The position numbers and the translations under genes are program-made. Under the pieces are notes generated by a model. It was not told where the DNA came from, searched no databases, and saw only the letters and a list, made by a program, of their open reading frames with translations. From NCBI GenBank assembly GCA_024641335.1, contig JAHEDG010000004.1:39253-103252 (forward strand): a stretch of DNA of 64,000 nucleotides. Direction: 5' to 3'. How positions within the stretch are numbered: the stretch's first letter is position 1; every line of letters begins with the position of its first letter. Below, piece by piece: positions 46,226 to 55,200 of this stretch. The DNA is from Candidatus Zixiibacteriota bacterium (lineage in GTDB: Bacteria; Zixibacteria; MSB-5A5; UBA10806).

Positions 46226-47605
46226 ATGAATGATCAGGACAGATCTGAAATCCTGAATTTCGAAGAGGATATTCCGCGGGACAATCTCTTGCCGGCGCTG
46301 ACCACTTTTCTGGTTCCCCGCACCATAGCCCTTCTGATCGCCTCCCGCCTGAGAAACTACCCCGGCGAAATCAGGGAATGCGGAATAAACTATATGAGAT
46401 ATAAACCAGGAACAAATTGTATCGTTGCCTATCGGCTCGAGGGCACAACGGAATTTGTCAAGGGAGCATCCGAAATATTATTCTATGCCAAAATCTATAC
46501 GAAGGAAGATTATCTCATCGCCGCCGAAAAAGCTCGGACCCATCGCTGGGTGCCGATGACTTACATCGATCCTGTTATTTTCATGCCGGAGTTCAATACT
46601 ATCCTATATATGTTTCCCAACGATTGCCTGATGGAAGGGCTTCGGCTGCTCTCCAATCCCAAGAAAATTCAAAGACTGCTTTATGAACATTACGATAAAT
46701 TCCCTGAAAACCAGTGGCGGATTTCAGATAGAAAACTGAAGCTCTCCACCGCACGCCATAAACCCGAACGAAGAGTGGTCATGCGCTGCGATTCGAAAGC
46801 TACTAATATCGATGACGGACGGCGTGAAACGGTAAGTGTATATTTGAGAACTTATGCCGATGATCGCGGGCGGGATATCTACTCTTTGCAGGATCGTCTT
46901 TACCAGCTGGCGGCAAAGGCCGATAAGTTTAAAATCCCCAAACCAATAGCCTATTTGCCGGAGCGAAAACTTTTCATGATGGAATCGCTGTCCGGCCGGC
47001 AGCTTCTGGATGAGTTGCTCGGTAATAACGGCGTCGAAGCAGTTCGACTGACCGCACAGGCGCTGGCCTATTTAAACCGTGCCGATACAGCCGGAATTCA
47101 GGTAAAGCGGATAGAAACATATCTCGACGAGGCCGTCGCTACGGTCGATATGCTTCGGCATATCACCCCGGAAACTCAAGCCGAGGCCGGTGAATGTCTC
47201 TATATGCTTCTAAGTTACAGGTATCTCGGGGAAAATCCTCTCCCCGGTTTTGTTCACGGCGATTTTTATTACGGCCAGGTGCTGAGCGAAGATAGCCGCG
47301 TGGGAATAATCGATTTTGACCGCTCCCATTCCGGCGATGTTACCGCAGATATAGGTAATTTCTGCGCCCACCTGAAACTTCTGCGTATCGAAGGCCGCCT
47401 TAAAGAAGACGGAAAATTAGAGCGGAATTTTCGTGACGCCTACCGCGATACGTCTCGGCTCGATATCGAGAGTGAAAGAATAAATTTCTGGACCGCTTTC
47501 GGCCTTTTCCAGCTATCGGTCGGGCCGTTTCGCAGACTGGAACCGGGTTGGCGCCAGATGATAAGGGAGATATTGCTCGAATGCCGGAAAATCCTGCGGT
47601 CATAA
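46226..47605 (+). CDS. APH-fold phosphotransferase (first of two)
   Basis: A 459-residue kinase-like protein of the aminoglycoside phosphotransferase/choline kinase superfamily. The active site is GFVHGDFYYGQVL (catalytic Asp) followed by VGIIDFDRSHSGDVTADIGNF (metal-binding Asp and the DxD/N region). The N-lobe includes YRLEGTTEFVKGASEILFYAKIY, with a lysine suitable for ATP binding. Such enzymes phosphorylate small hydroxylated molecules or sugars. It lies 39 bp after the ABC exporter and runs into a second, distantly related kinase, so it most likely modifies an intermediate of this locus rather than giving drug resistance. Confidence 0.85.
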   Translation: MNDQDRSEILNFEEDIPRDNLLPALTTFLVPRTIALLIASRLRNYPGEIRECGINYMRYKPGTNCIVAYRLEGTTEFVKGASEILFYAKIYTKEDYLIAAEKARTHRWVPMTYIDPVIFMPEFNTILYMFPNDCLMEGLRLLSNPKKIQRLLYEHYDKFPENQWRISDRKLKLSTARHKPERRVVMRCDSKATNIDDGRRETVSVYLRTYADDRGRDIYSLQDRLYQLAAKADKFKIPKPIAYLPERKLFMMESLSGRQLLDELLGNNGVEAVRLTAQALAYLNRADTAGIQVKRIETYLDEAVATVDMLRHITPETQAEAGECLYMLLSYRYLGENPLPGFVHGDFYYGQVLSEDSRVGIIDFDRSHSGDVTADIGNFCAHLKLLRIEGRLKEDGKLERNFRDAYRDTSRLDIESERINFWTAFGLFQLSVGPFRRLEPGWRQMIREILLECRKILRS

Positions 47606-48891
47606 TCAGCGGCGATTATAGCCGTTTTAAAATAGCCACAGATCCCGAGTTGATGAAAATTCGATTTCAGGATTCTCTCGGCCGGATCGGGATGGATAAA
47701 CCGCTGTTCGATCAGTTCTGGGTTACACGGGTGATACCACGCGATAATAATCAATTCGCCATTCAGTATGAGTCTCTCTGGAGGAAAAAAAGAACCTTGT
47801 TCTTCGGGCTTTTGCTCGGATCTGAAGAGGCGATTCCCGATTATGTCCGATCGGACAATCGCGAGGTCATATATTATGATGATCTCAAACTGGCAGCGCC
47901 TATATACCCGTTCGATCCGAAGTTGAAGCAGTTGCAATCCCTGTGCGGCCCGAAGGCGGTTGGAATACTCGAAGCCATCAGGCCTTTGCTCGGTTTTGAT
48001 AAATTCGACATGAAAATCGTCGATATCGAGACCCTCGGCTATCGCGTCGAGAAAAGAGCTGTTCTCAGATACAACCTGGAATTCACACCCAGGCACAGAC
48101 CCCGATCGGAAAAATTCCCTCTGATCGCTAAGATCATGTCGGGGAGAAATTTATCGAAATTCGAAAGTTCAACACGCCGTCTGCTCAATAACGGATTCGA
48201 TAAGCTCACCGACGGCTATCATACAGTCCCGGATATTTATTATATAGACAACAATATCAATGTAGTCTTCATGGAAAACGTCCCCGGAAAATCGTTGCAT
48301 TTTTTGCATGACAGTGCTATATTTAGGCGTGCTTGTATTGCCGCGGCGAATATTCTTCGCAAGCTGCACTCGATAAACGCAGAAGGACTGAAAAGCTATA
48401 CGATCGCTGATGAATTGGGCGGGCTTCAGAGTAAAGTAGATCTGGCGGCAGGCATGTTTCCGGAGTTGGCCGCGGATTACGCCGCGACGTTCGACAGGCT
48501 GAATCGGGCCTCATCGTCGATTAACGACAAGGAAAATACAGTTACAGTGCATCGCGATTTTTATGACAAGCAGGTGATCTACTCTGAAAATCGGGTCACC
48601 CTTTTGGATTTCGACAACCTGGCTTGCGGCGACGCCGCAATCGATTGCGGGAATTTTCTGGCTCACCTGACTCTTCGGGTTCTGCAGTCGCCGGAAAATA
48701 CCAAAAATCTCAACCTTGGTAAAGCCGAGTTCTGCCAGGCTTATCCCATAGCCGAATCAGAACTAAAAAAACGGGTTTATTGGTGGCAGGCGGCAACTTT
48801 GCTTCGCCTTTCAGTGTTATATTTGTTACGCCCTCGATGGCGCACGGTAGCCCCAACGCTTTTGAGGGATGCATTGGAGTTATTGAAATAA
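47581..48891 (+). CDS. APH-fold phosphotransferase (second of two)
   Basis: A 436-residue protein of the same superfamily as its upstream neighbour. It has VTVHRDFYDKQVIY (catalytic HRDxY) and VTLLDFDNLACGDAAIDCGNFLAHL, closely echoing the neighbour's HGDFYYGQVL and DFDRSHSGDVTADIGNFCAHL. The chosen ATG at 47581 overlaps the previous gene by 25 bases; a GTG-type extension to 47548 is possible. Two adjacent, diverged kinases suggest either two sequential phosphorylations or a heterodimer. Substrate unknown. Confidence 0.82.
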   Translation: MPENPAVIISGDYSRFKIATDPELMKIRFQDSLGRIGMDKPLFDQFWVTRVIPRDNNQFAIQYESLWRKKRTLFFGLLLGSEEAIPDYVRSDNREVIYYDDLKLAAPIYPFDPKLKQLQSLCGPKAVGILEAIRPLLGFDKFDMKIVDIETLGYRVEKRAVLRYNLEFTPRHRPRSEKFPLIAKIMSGRNLSKFESSTRRLLNNGFDKLTDGYHTVPDIYYIDNNINVVFMENVPGKSLHFLHDSAIFRRACIAAANILRKLHSINAEGLKSYTIADELGGLQSKVDLAAGMFPELAADYAATFDRLNRASSSINDKENTVTVHRDFYDKQVIYSENRVTLLDFDNLACGDAAIDCGNFLAHLTLRVLQSPENTKNLNLGKAEFCQAYPIAESELKKRVYWWQAATLLRLSVLYLLRPRWRTVAPTLLRDALELLK

Positions 48892-48917
48892 GAACAAAAC
48901 AGATATTGGAGGAGTTA

Positions 48918-50738
48918 ATGCCCGAACCGAAGCTGCGGCGCGTATTTAGTCGATTCCCGATTCGAATCACCTCGGTTTTAGCGCTATATTTGATGACATT
49001 ACCCGACTCCGCAAACTGCGGCCAGCCGGAGTATATGAAGCTGGATTTTGAACAAATTCCCGCTGTCGAGATCAAGGGTCATTGGGATACGACCGGCGCT
49101 TTTGTTGCCACCGACATCTCCCAGCTGCCCAAACCTCGCAGGCCAAAACTGAGAGGCCCGATTCAGGGAATCAATAAGAATGGCGGTTTTATAGTCATGT
49201 ACGGAATAACGATCGAAATCGATGAAGATACCCAGTTTCCCGGCGCCGATTCCGGAATATCGTCGTTAAAAATCGGGCAGAGAGTAGAGGTAAGCTGCAA
49301 GGTCAGGGATAAGATATGGGAAGCCAAAAAAATCAGTATCGGCGATATTAAAGACAGCGATAAAATCAAGGGAACCATAACAAATTTTTCCATAGACGGC
49401 GTGGCTCCGGATACCATCGAAATTTCAGGTCTGATAATTATTCTCAATGAGAAAACCGACGTTGACGATCCTACCGGTTTTATCAATCCCAGGGAGACAG
49501 ATCTTTTCAAGGATCTTGTTTTTTCTAATTCCTTATACAGTATTCGTGACGATAATTCCGGCAGAACATTAAAAATTACAACCGATTACCGTCAGACAAT
49601 TAAAAGCGAGCAGGAATACGATCTATACGATCTTTTTCCGTCAGATTACCGGGACGCCGAACCTGATCTCCGACTCGAATCGGCCGGATTCTGGAATCAG
49701 AGTTTGAGATCATTTTTTCAGCTCCGTCTGAGAAAAAGAATCATCATAGATAACGAAAGGGTACCCGAACCTTCGAGTAAATTCGATCCCGATATATCTC
49801 AGCTATACATTCTGGCCACCAACCTGGGAGTGACGGGTCTGACCGCCCAAATAGGACGTCAGGATTTCGATGAGCCTCGTGAATGGCTCTTCGATGAATA
49901 CCTTGACGCCCTCAGAGTGTACTATTATGGCCGAGAACCGCTGGTATTGGAAACCGCCTATATTCATTCGTCATTTTCTATTAGCGATCAGTATAATACA
50001 TGGACAGATCTTTTCGCCCAGGCACGCTGGTATCTCAATAAAAAGAGTTTTATAAGAAGCTATATTTTGAAAAGAAGCGACAGTGACATAACCCGAAAAA
50101 GAGAACCTGTATACTATGGAATTGGGTATTCGGGGCATATTATACCCATGATCGATTCCTGGGCTGAATTTTCGGTCCTGCGCGGACACGATAAAGGCAA
50201 AACTCAAAAGGCCGATGCTCTGGATTTGGGCATTGTATTGTCCGCTAAAAACGTCAAGTTCTTTCCATCGATAACCGCGGCATATGCCCGGGGCTCTGGC
50301 GATAAAACCGGCGGCGACAACATCAGCAATGATTACCGGCAAACCGGATACCAGGATAACACCAGCGATTTCGCCGGATTTAAATCGGTGCAGTATTATG
50401 GCGAAGTCCTGGACCCGGAACTCTGCAATTTGAAAATCACCACCCTGGGAGCGGGAGTAAGACCGTTATCCAACGCTTCAGTTGAACTGATTTACCACAA
50501 ATACACTCAACAATACCCCGACAATAAAATCAGGGGGAATCTGGTCGATCCTCCGGCTCGTCCCAATGGTATCAGCGATCAGATAGGTTCGGAGGTCGAT
50601 ATCATACTGGGCTTCTCCAGGCTCTGGAATCATCTCCATATTGCCTGGATAACCGGGATCTTCACCCCGGGAAAAGCCTTCGCCCCTTTTCTGGAAACAG
50701 CGGTGACAAATAAGCTTAACCTGAAAATCGTGTTGTGA
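48918..50738 (+). CDS. Alginate-export-like outer-membrane barrel with DUF5666-like N-domains
   Basis: A 606-residue exported protein. The signal segment (ITSVLALYLMTLPDSANC) leads to two DUF5666-like beta modules at about 70-115 (IQGINKNGGFIVMYGITIEI; LKIGQRVEVSCKV) and 115-165 (IKGTITNFSIDG, ISGLIIILNEKTDV). From about residue 230 the protein is strand-rich with LQIG-type turns: TAQIGRQDFDEPREWLFDEYLDALRVYYYG is the hallmark of the AlgE/alginate export family, ending LNLKIVL. It should form the outer-membrane exit for an acidic polysaccharide, matching ugd upstream. Start at 48918 has GGAGGAGTTA; a longer frame to 48780 overlaps the kinase gene. The DUF5666 fusion is unusual. Confidence 0.78.
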   Translation: MPEPKLRRVFSRFPIRITSVLALYLMTLPDSANCGQPEYMKLDFEQIPAVEIKGHWDTTGAFVATDISQLPKPRRPKLRGPIQGINKNGGFIVMYGITIEIDEDTQFPGADSGISSLKIGQRVEVSCKVRDKIWEAKKISIGDIKDSDKIKGTITNFSIDGVAPDTIEISGLIIILNEKTDVDDPTGFINPRETDLFKDLVFSNSLYSIRDDNSGRTLKITTDYRQTIKSEQEYDLYDLFPSDYRDAEPDLRLESAGFWNQSLRSFFQLRLRKRIIIDNERVPEPSSKFDPDISQLYILATNLGVTGLTAQIGRQDFDEPREWLFDEYLDALRVYYYGREPLVLETAYIHSSFSISDQYNTWTDLFAQARWYLNKKSFIRSYILKRSDSDITRKREPVYYGIGYSGHIIPMIDSWAEFSVLRGHDKGKTQKADALDLGIVLSAKNVKFFPSITAAYARGSGDKTGGDNISNDYRQTGYQDNTSDFAGFKSVQYYGEVLDPELCNLKITTLGAGVRPLSNASVELIYHKYTQQYPDNKIRGNLVDPPARPNGISDQIGSEVDIILGFSRLWNHLHIAWITGIFTPGKAFAPFLETAVTNKLNLKIVL

Positions 50739-50743
50739 GGATT

Positions 50744-52732
50744 ATGCATCCGCGATCGGCATCCCGATACCTTATATTTCTGGCGATCCTTGGTTCTTTA
50801 ATCGCGGCCAGAGTTTACGGCAAAGATCTGTTGATTGCCTGTGTCCTGGGATATGTATTTGATCCCAACGGCGGTCCCGTGGCCGGCGCCGATCTCGATT
50901 TTGACAACGCCATAACCGGCGAACGGTTGCTTACTCCAGGCGATAATACCAACATGAGCGGATTTTATACCGTTTGCGTGCCTAACGGAGTTTATAATAT
51001 CTCTTACGCCCCTCCTCCCGGTTCGCATCTCCTCGGACAATGGAGATATAATGAGTCGCTCTTCAATTCCAATCCTCAAATCGATATAACTCTCGATTTC
51101 GGAAAAGTACTCTGGGGGACAGTCAGAAGCCCGGACGGTCTGGGTATCGGCATGGTCGATCTGGACGCCGACAATATCTCCACTGGGGTCAGGATCTTTA
51201 CCCCCAACGATAATTCCGCCGACACTACGGGGGCATTCTGGATAGTGGTTCCTTCAGGTGATTATCGAATCAGATTCCAGCATTTGCTTAGCGGAAGCCG
51301 CTGGCGGCCGTTACAGATTGATTCGCTGGCTGTTTTTGCCGATACAGAATTAAATGTTATTCTCTCTTCGGGAATGTTTTTCAGCGGATATGTTACGGAT
51401 ACAAATGGACAGGCTATTGAAAATATCAGCGTCGATTTCAGAAACATGAATACTGGCGAAAAAATTTACCTGGGCGCCAACAAAACCGATACGGCGGGCT
51501 TTTACAATATTGTAGTCCCCACCGGTCTTTTCCAGCTGCGCTATGTCCCTCCTCCGGGAAGCCGATACATAGGCCTGGCCATAGACAGCGTGGCTATCGA
51601 TACCGATCTGGTTCGCGATCAGACTCTTCAATCTGGCTGGCTGATATCGTCCTTTGTGCATGATTCCACCGGCAATCCGCTGGAATTGGCCGATCTCGAT
51701 ATTATTCAGGAAAGCACAGGGATAAAATTATTCACCCCCAACGATAAAACCGATAGTCTGGGTATGGCGACTATATCCCTATTGCCGGATACCTACACTA
51801 TCAGAGTACAGCCTCCTCCGGGCTCGATATACGACCGGCTGGTGGTTACAGGAGCTGCCATAAACAGCGATACGAGCTTTGATTTCACCCTGCCGGAAGT
51901 TCCCAAGGTCAATCTTTCCGGCAGGATAACCGACTCGTCAGGCGCCGGCCTGCCGAATATAGAATTGAATTTTTCAGATACTCTTACCGGATCGAAAGTT
52001 TTCATTCCCGATAATCTGACCGACTCATCCGGCTATTACCATGTTTTCGCCCCTATCGGCAGTTTCGATATAGTATTTTCACCGCCGCGCGGCAGCGGAT
52101 ACGTCGGAGCGGATTTGGGAACCGTGCTTATCGTACAGGATACGATCTGGGATGATATAGTTTTGGAGCGGGGTTATATTTTTTCCGCCCTGGTAGTCAA
52201 TTTAGCCGGAATGCCCCTGGAAAATATCGATCTGGATTTCATATCGGAGAGCTCCGGGAATACCATATTTACTCCGCACGATAACACCGATATTTTCGGC
52301 ACTGCAGATGTCACTGTACCGCGGGATATTTATTCGATCGATCTCACACCCACGCAGGGAAGCGCATTCGACCAGCGGCGGCTGACAGGTTTTCAAATTA
52401 CTTCGGATACGTCAATAACGCTGTTTCTTTTTAAAACAGGATCCGCGCTGCCGGGAGATTTCGACCTCAAACAAAATTATCCAAATCCTTTTAACGGCAT
52501 AACTACGATTTCATATAACCTGTTTATCGCCGGCGACGTTTCGATTATAATATACAACGTCCTCGGCCAGCGCGTCAGAACCTTTTATCCGGGAGTGCAG
52601 CCTCCCGGAAATTACCTGACTCCCTGGGACGGTACCGACAATAACGGCCAACCCGTGGCCAGCGGCTTGTATTTTTACAAACTGCGGGCTTCACGGGAGT
52701 CCAAAACCCATAACATGATATTGGTGAGATAG
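50744..52732 (+). CDS. Surface protein with six carboxypeptidase-regulatory-like repeats and type IX tail
   Basis: A 662-residue secreted protein. A signal peptide (YLIFLAILGSLIAARVYG) is followed by six repeats of about 85-95 residues, each with the beats V-D-x-G-x-x-(L/I)-x-x-(V/A)-D-L-D, (I/L)FTPNDNTD, GFY-x-(V/I)-VP-G and PPPGS-Y, resembling carboxypeptidase-regulatory/SdrD-B-type Ig folds. The C-terminus is a sorting domain (LKQNYPNPFNGIT, IYNVLGQRVRTF, ASGLYFYKLRASRE, ending MILVR), so it should be exported by a type IX system and kept on the surface. GTG 50735 would overlap the preceding stop; ATG 50744 with GAGG is preferred. Likely a glycan-binding or matrix protein of the same locus. 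Confidence 0.82.
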   Translation: MHPRSASRYLIFLAILGSLIAARVYGKDLLIACVLGYVFDPNGGPVAGADLDFDNAITGERLLTPGDNTNMSGFYTVCVPNGVYNISYAPPPGSHLLGQWRYNESLFNSNPQIDITLDFGKVLWGTVRSPDGLGIGMVDLDADNISTGVRIFTPNDNSADTTGAFWIVVPSGDYRIRFQHLLSGSRWRPLQIDSLAVFADTELNVILSSGMFFSGYVTDTNGQAIENISVDFRNMNTGEKIYLGANKTDTAGFYNIVVPTGLFQLRYVPPPGSRYIGLAIDSVAIDTDLVRDQTLQSGWLISSFVHDSTGNPLELADLDIIQESTGIKLFTPNDKTDSLGMATISLLPDTYTIRVQPPPGSIYDRLVVTGAAINSDTSFDFTLPEVPKVNLSGRITDSSGAGLPNIELNFSDTLTGSKVFIPDNLTDSSGYYHVFAPIGSFDIVFSPPRGSGYVGADLGTVLIVQDTIWDDIVLERGYIFSALVVNLAGMPLENIDLDFISESSGNTIFTPHDNTDIFGTADVTVPRDIYSIDLTPTQGSAFDQRRLTGFQITSDTSITLFLFKTGSALPGDFDLKQNYPNPFNGITTISYNLFIAGDVSIIIYNVLGQRVRTFYPGVQPPGNYLTPWDGTDNNGQPVASGLYFYKLRASRESKTHNMILVR

Positions 52733-52766
52733 CATCATAGAGAAAATACCATCCGAGGAGAGAAAC

Positions 52767-55028
52767 ATGTTGAAAATCGACATCGGAAAATTACCGTTTC
52801 TGCTGATCGTGTTAACTTTTTTAGCGCTGCCGATTGCCGCATCTGCCCTTACTATTTCAGGGACGATCAGAGACAATAATTCGGCCCTTCTGCCGAACGT
52901 GGCGATACAGATGTACAGCGCCGACGGAAATATTATCGGCATTTACAAAGATACCACCGATGCCGCGGGATTCTACAGTATCAGCGCGGTTGACCCGGGC
53001 ATTTATGATATAAGCTTCAGGCCAAGAACTTCCACCGGCCTTATCCCGGTATATATGGAAAATATCACTATTAATTCCGATATGACCCTTAACCTGACTT
53101 TACAGGCCGGCAATTATCTTAGCGGAACCGTAACGGACTTTCAGGGTAACGGCATACTCGATGTCGATCTTAACGTGTACGATTCGACCGGATATAAACT
53201 CTTCACTCCCAGCGACAATACCGACGATACCGGTTTTTATGAAATCGTTCTTCCATCCGGGACATTTACCATAGCTTACAGGTACAGAGGCAGCATACAA
53301 AATCCGAGATATGTTCCTGTCGAATTGATTGGTGTACTTGTCAGCGGCGATACTACTGTGGATGTCACTCTCGTAAACGGCTATTTCATTTCCGGCACCG
53401 TCAGAAATCCCAATAATGCCCCGGTTGTCGACGCCGATCTTGACGCCCGGGATGTCGTCACCGGCCTAAAGGTTTACACGCCTAACGATAATACCGATAT
53501 CAACGGCAACTATCAAATGCTGGTACCCGCGGGAACGTACGAGGTTAATGTCGCCCCGCTGCCGATCAATCGTCTGCTGCCGGCGATCGTATATAATTTT
53601 GTTGTTTCCAACGATGCTGCGCTCGATTTCAATCTGTTGTGGGGATATCTGCTTTCGGGAACCGTACGGAATCCCGACGGCACGGCGATTTTTAACGCCC
53701 AAATAGATATTACCGACGCGTCAACCGGCTTCGATCTGTTTACTCCATGGAATAACAGTGATTCCGCCGGCTTCTACCAGGTAGTAGTCCCGACCGGCCT
53801 TTTCAATATCGATTTCAATCCGCCGGTGGGAACCCCTCCCTATACCGCCTGTCTTCGCATGCATAATCAGAATATTACCGGTGATCTTGTTATCAATCCC
53901 ACCGTTCCATGGGGAATATTACTTTCGGGACTGGTGAGAAATCAATCCGCTCAAGGGATATTAAATGTCGATATCGATATAATTAATCCGTCCAACAGCG
54001 AAAGCCTTCCTCTGGTAGGCGATCATACCGATATCAACGGTTACTTCGCTACCGCGGTGGCTCCCGGAACCTACCATATAGAAATCGAGCCCTCCAAAGC
54101 AAGGCGTCTGACAGCGAAAAAATTGTACGACCAGCTGCTAAACAGCGATACCTATATTCCCGCTACCCTGGATACCGGGATGGTAGTCAACGGGTTGGTT
54201 TCCGATTCCGACGGCGCGCCCTTCCACCACGTTCATGCCTCTGCGTATATTAACTCATCCGGATTCGAGATCTATACGCCCGGTAATTCCACCGATTCTC
54301 TCGGACTATATACTATTCTGATCCCGCCCGAGAACTATAATCTTGTTTACCGTCCGGATACGTCGTACGGGATACCCGATACCGTTCGCATTACTAATAT
54401 TCCGGTAGCGCACGATACCACTATCAATATTCAATTCCAGGCGTCCGAACCGGATACTATCCCCCCGGTTGTGGCCGTACTTTCCCCCAATGGTGGCGAG
54501 GAATGGGCCGCATATTCCCAACAACTGATTTCCTGGAACGCTACAGACAATATCAACGTGACATCTATCAGTATTTTTCTTTCCACTACCGGCCCCGGAG
54601 GACCATTTTCCCAAATAGCGGCCGGTGAAGGCAACGACGGACTGTTCACATGGACGGTTAACCCGACCGAGACTACCAACGCTTATATCAGGATTATCGC
54701 TTATGACGGCAGCTCCAACAGCGCGGAGGATATCTCCAACGCCGCGTTTACTATATATATCGCTCAATCCAGCTGCGATTACGCTGTCGGCGACGTCAAC
54801 CAGTCGGGCGGTTTCAATGGACTCGATGTTGTTTACTCGGTCAACTATTTCAAGGGAGGGGCTGTACCGCCATACTCCTGCGAATGTACTCCCGGCAACA
54901 CATGGTTCGTAACCGGCGATGTCAACGGTTCGTGCACCTATAATGGACTCGATGTCACTTATATGGTCGGATTCCTCAAAGGGGGACCCGGAATGATTCC
55001 ATGCGGAGCCTGCCCCCCCGCCGGATAA
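52767..55028 (+). CDS. Surface protein with six similar repeats, Ig-like domain and dockerin-like end
   Basis: A 753-residue paralogue of its neighbour. Signal peptide (LPFLLIVLTFLALPIAASA), six repeats of the same family (FTPSDNTDDTGFYEIVLPSG; YTPNDNTDINGNYQMLVPAG; repeats begin (T/L)V(R/T)(N/D) after LSG), an Ig-like domain near residues 570-665 (VLSPNGGEEWAAYSQQLISW) and a terminal dockerin-like pair of calcium loops, GDVNQSGGFNGLDVVYSVNY and GDVNGSCTYNGLDVTYMVGF, with cysteines around them. It lacks a sorting tail. The dockerin implies docking to a cohesin or related scaffold not in this window. Same operon direction, 34 bp after the partner gene. Confidence 0.82.
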   Translation: MLKIDIGKLPFLLIVLTFLALPIAASALTISGTIRDNNSALLPNVAIQMYSADGNIIGIYKDTTDAAGFYSISAVDPGIYDISFRPRTSTGLIPVYMENITINSDMTLNLTLQAGNYLSGTVTDFQGNGILDVDLNVYDSTGYKLFTPSDNTDDTGFYEIVLPSGTFTIAYRYRGSIQNPRYVPVELIGVLVSGDTTVDVTLVNGYFISGTVRNPNNAPVVDADLDARDVVTGLKVYTPNDNTDINGNYQMLVPAGTYEVNVAPLPINRLLPAIVYNFVVSNDAALDFNLLWGYLLSGTVRNPDGTAIFNAQIDITDASTGFDLFTPWNNSDSAGFYQVVVPTGLFNIDFNPPVGTPPYTACLRMHNQNITGDLVINPTVPWGILLSGLVRNQSAQGILNVDIDIINPSNSESLPLVGDHTDINGYFATAVAPGTYHIEIEPSKARRLTAKKLYDQLLNSDTYIPATLDTGMVVNGLVSDSDGAPFHHVHASAYINSSGFEIYTPGNSTDSLGLYTILIPPENYNLVYRPDTSYGIPDTVRITNIPVAHDTTINIQFQASEPDTIPPVVAVLSPNGGEEWAAYSQQLISWNATDNINVTSISIFLSTTGPGGPFSQIAAGEGNDGLFTWTVNPTETTNAYIRIIAYDGSSNSAEDISNAAFTIYIAQSSCDYAVGDVNQSGGFNGLDVVYSVNYFKGGAVPPYSCECTPGNTWFVTGDVNGSCTYNGLDVTYMVGFLKGGPGMIPCGACPPAG

Positions 55029-55056
55029 AGACTCGCAAACACGGATTTAAAGCCGA

Positions 55057-55091
55057 AGCCCGACGAGGAAATCTCCGCGCCGGGCTTTTAA
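55057..55091 (+). terminator. Terminator at the end of the surface-polysaccharide locus
   Basis: AGCCCG (55057-55062) / CGGGCT (55081-55086) with extra pairing inside, then TTTTAAT. It closes the locus running from ugd to the dockerin protein. Confidence 0.75.
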
Positions 55092-55200
55092 TCTTCCCCG
55101 CGACAATCGAATTCCGTTGACTTAATGAGTTTGTTGAATAATATCTTCTCCGGTTGCCGCGATCAACTGAACCGGGGGATATTCAAGGTAAAATAAATCG

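Noticed and set aside
46226..48891. Aminoglycoside resistance genes
   Set aside because: Only the fold is shared; length, pairing and context (glycan export) do not fit known resistance enzymes.
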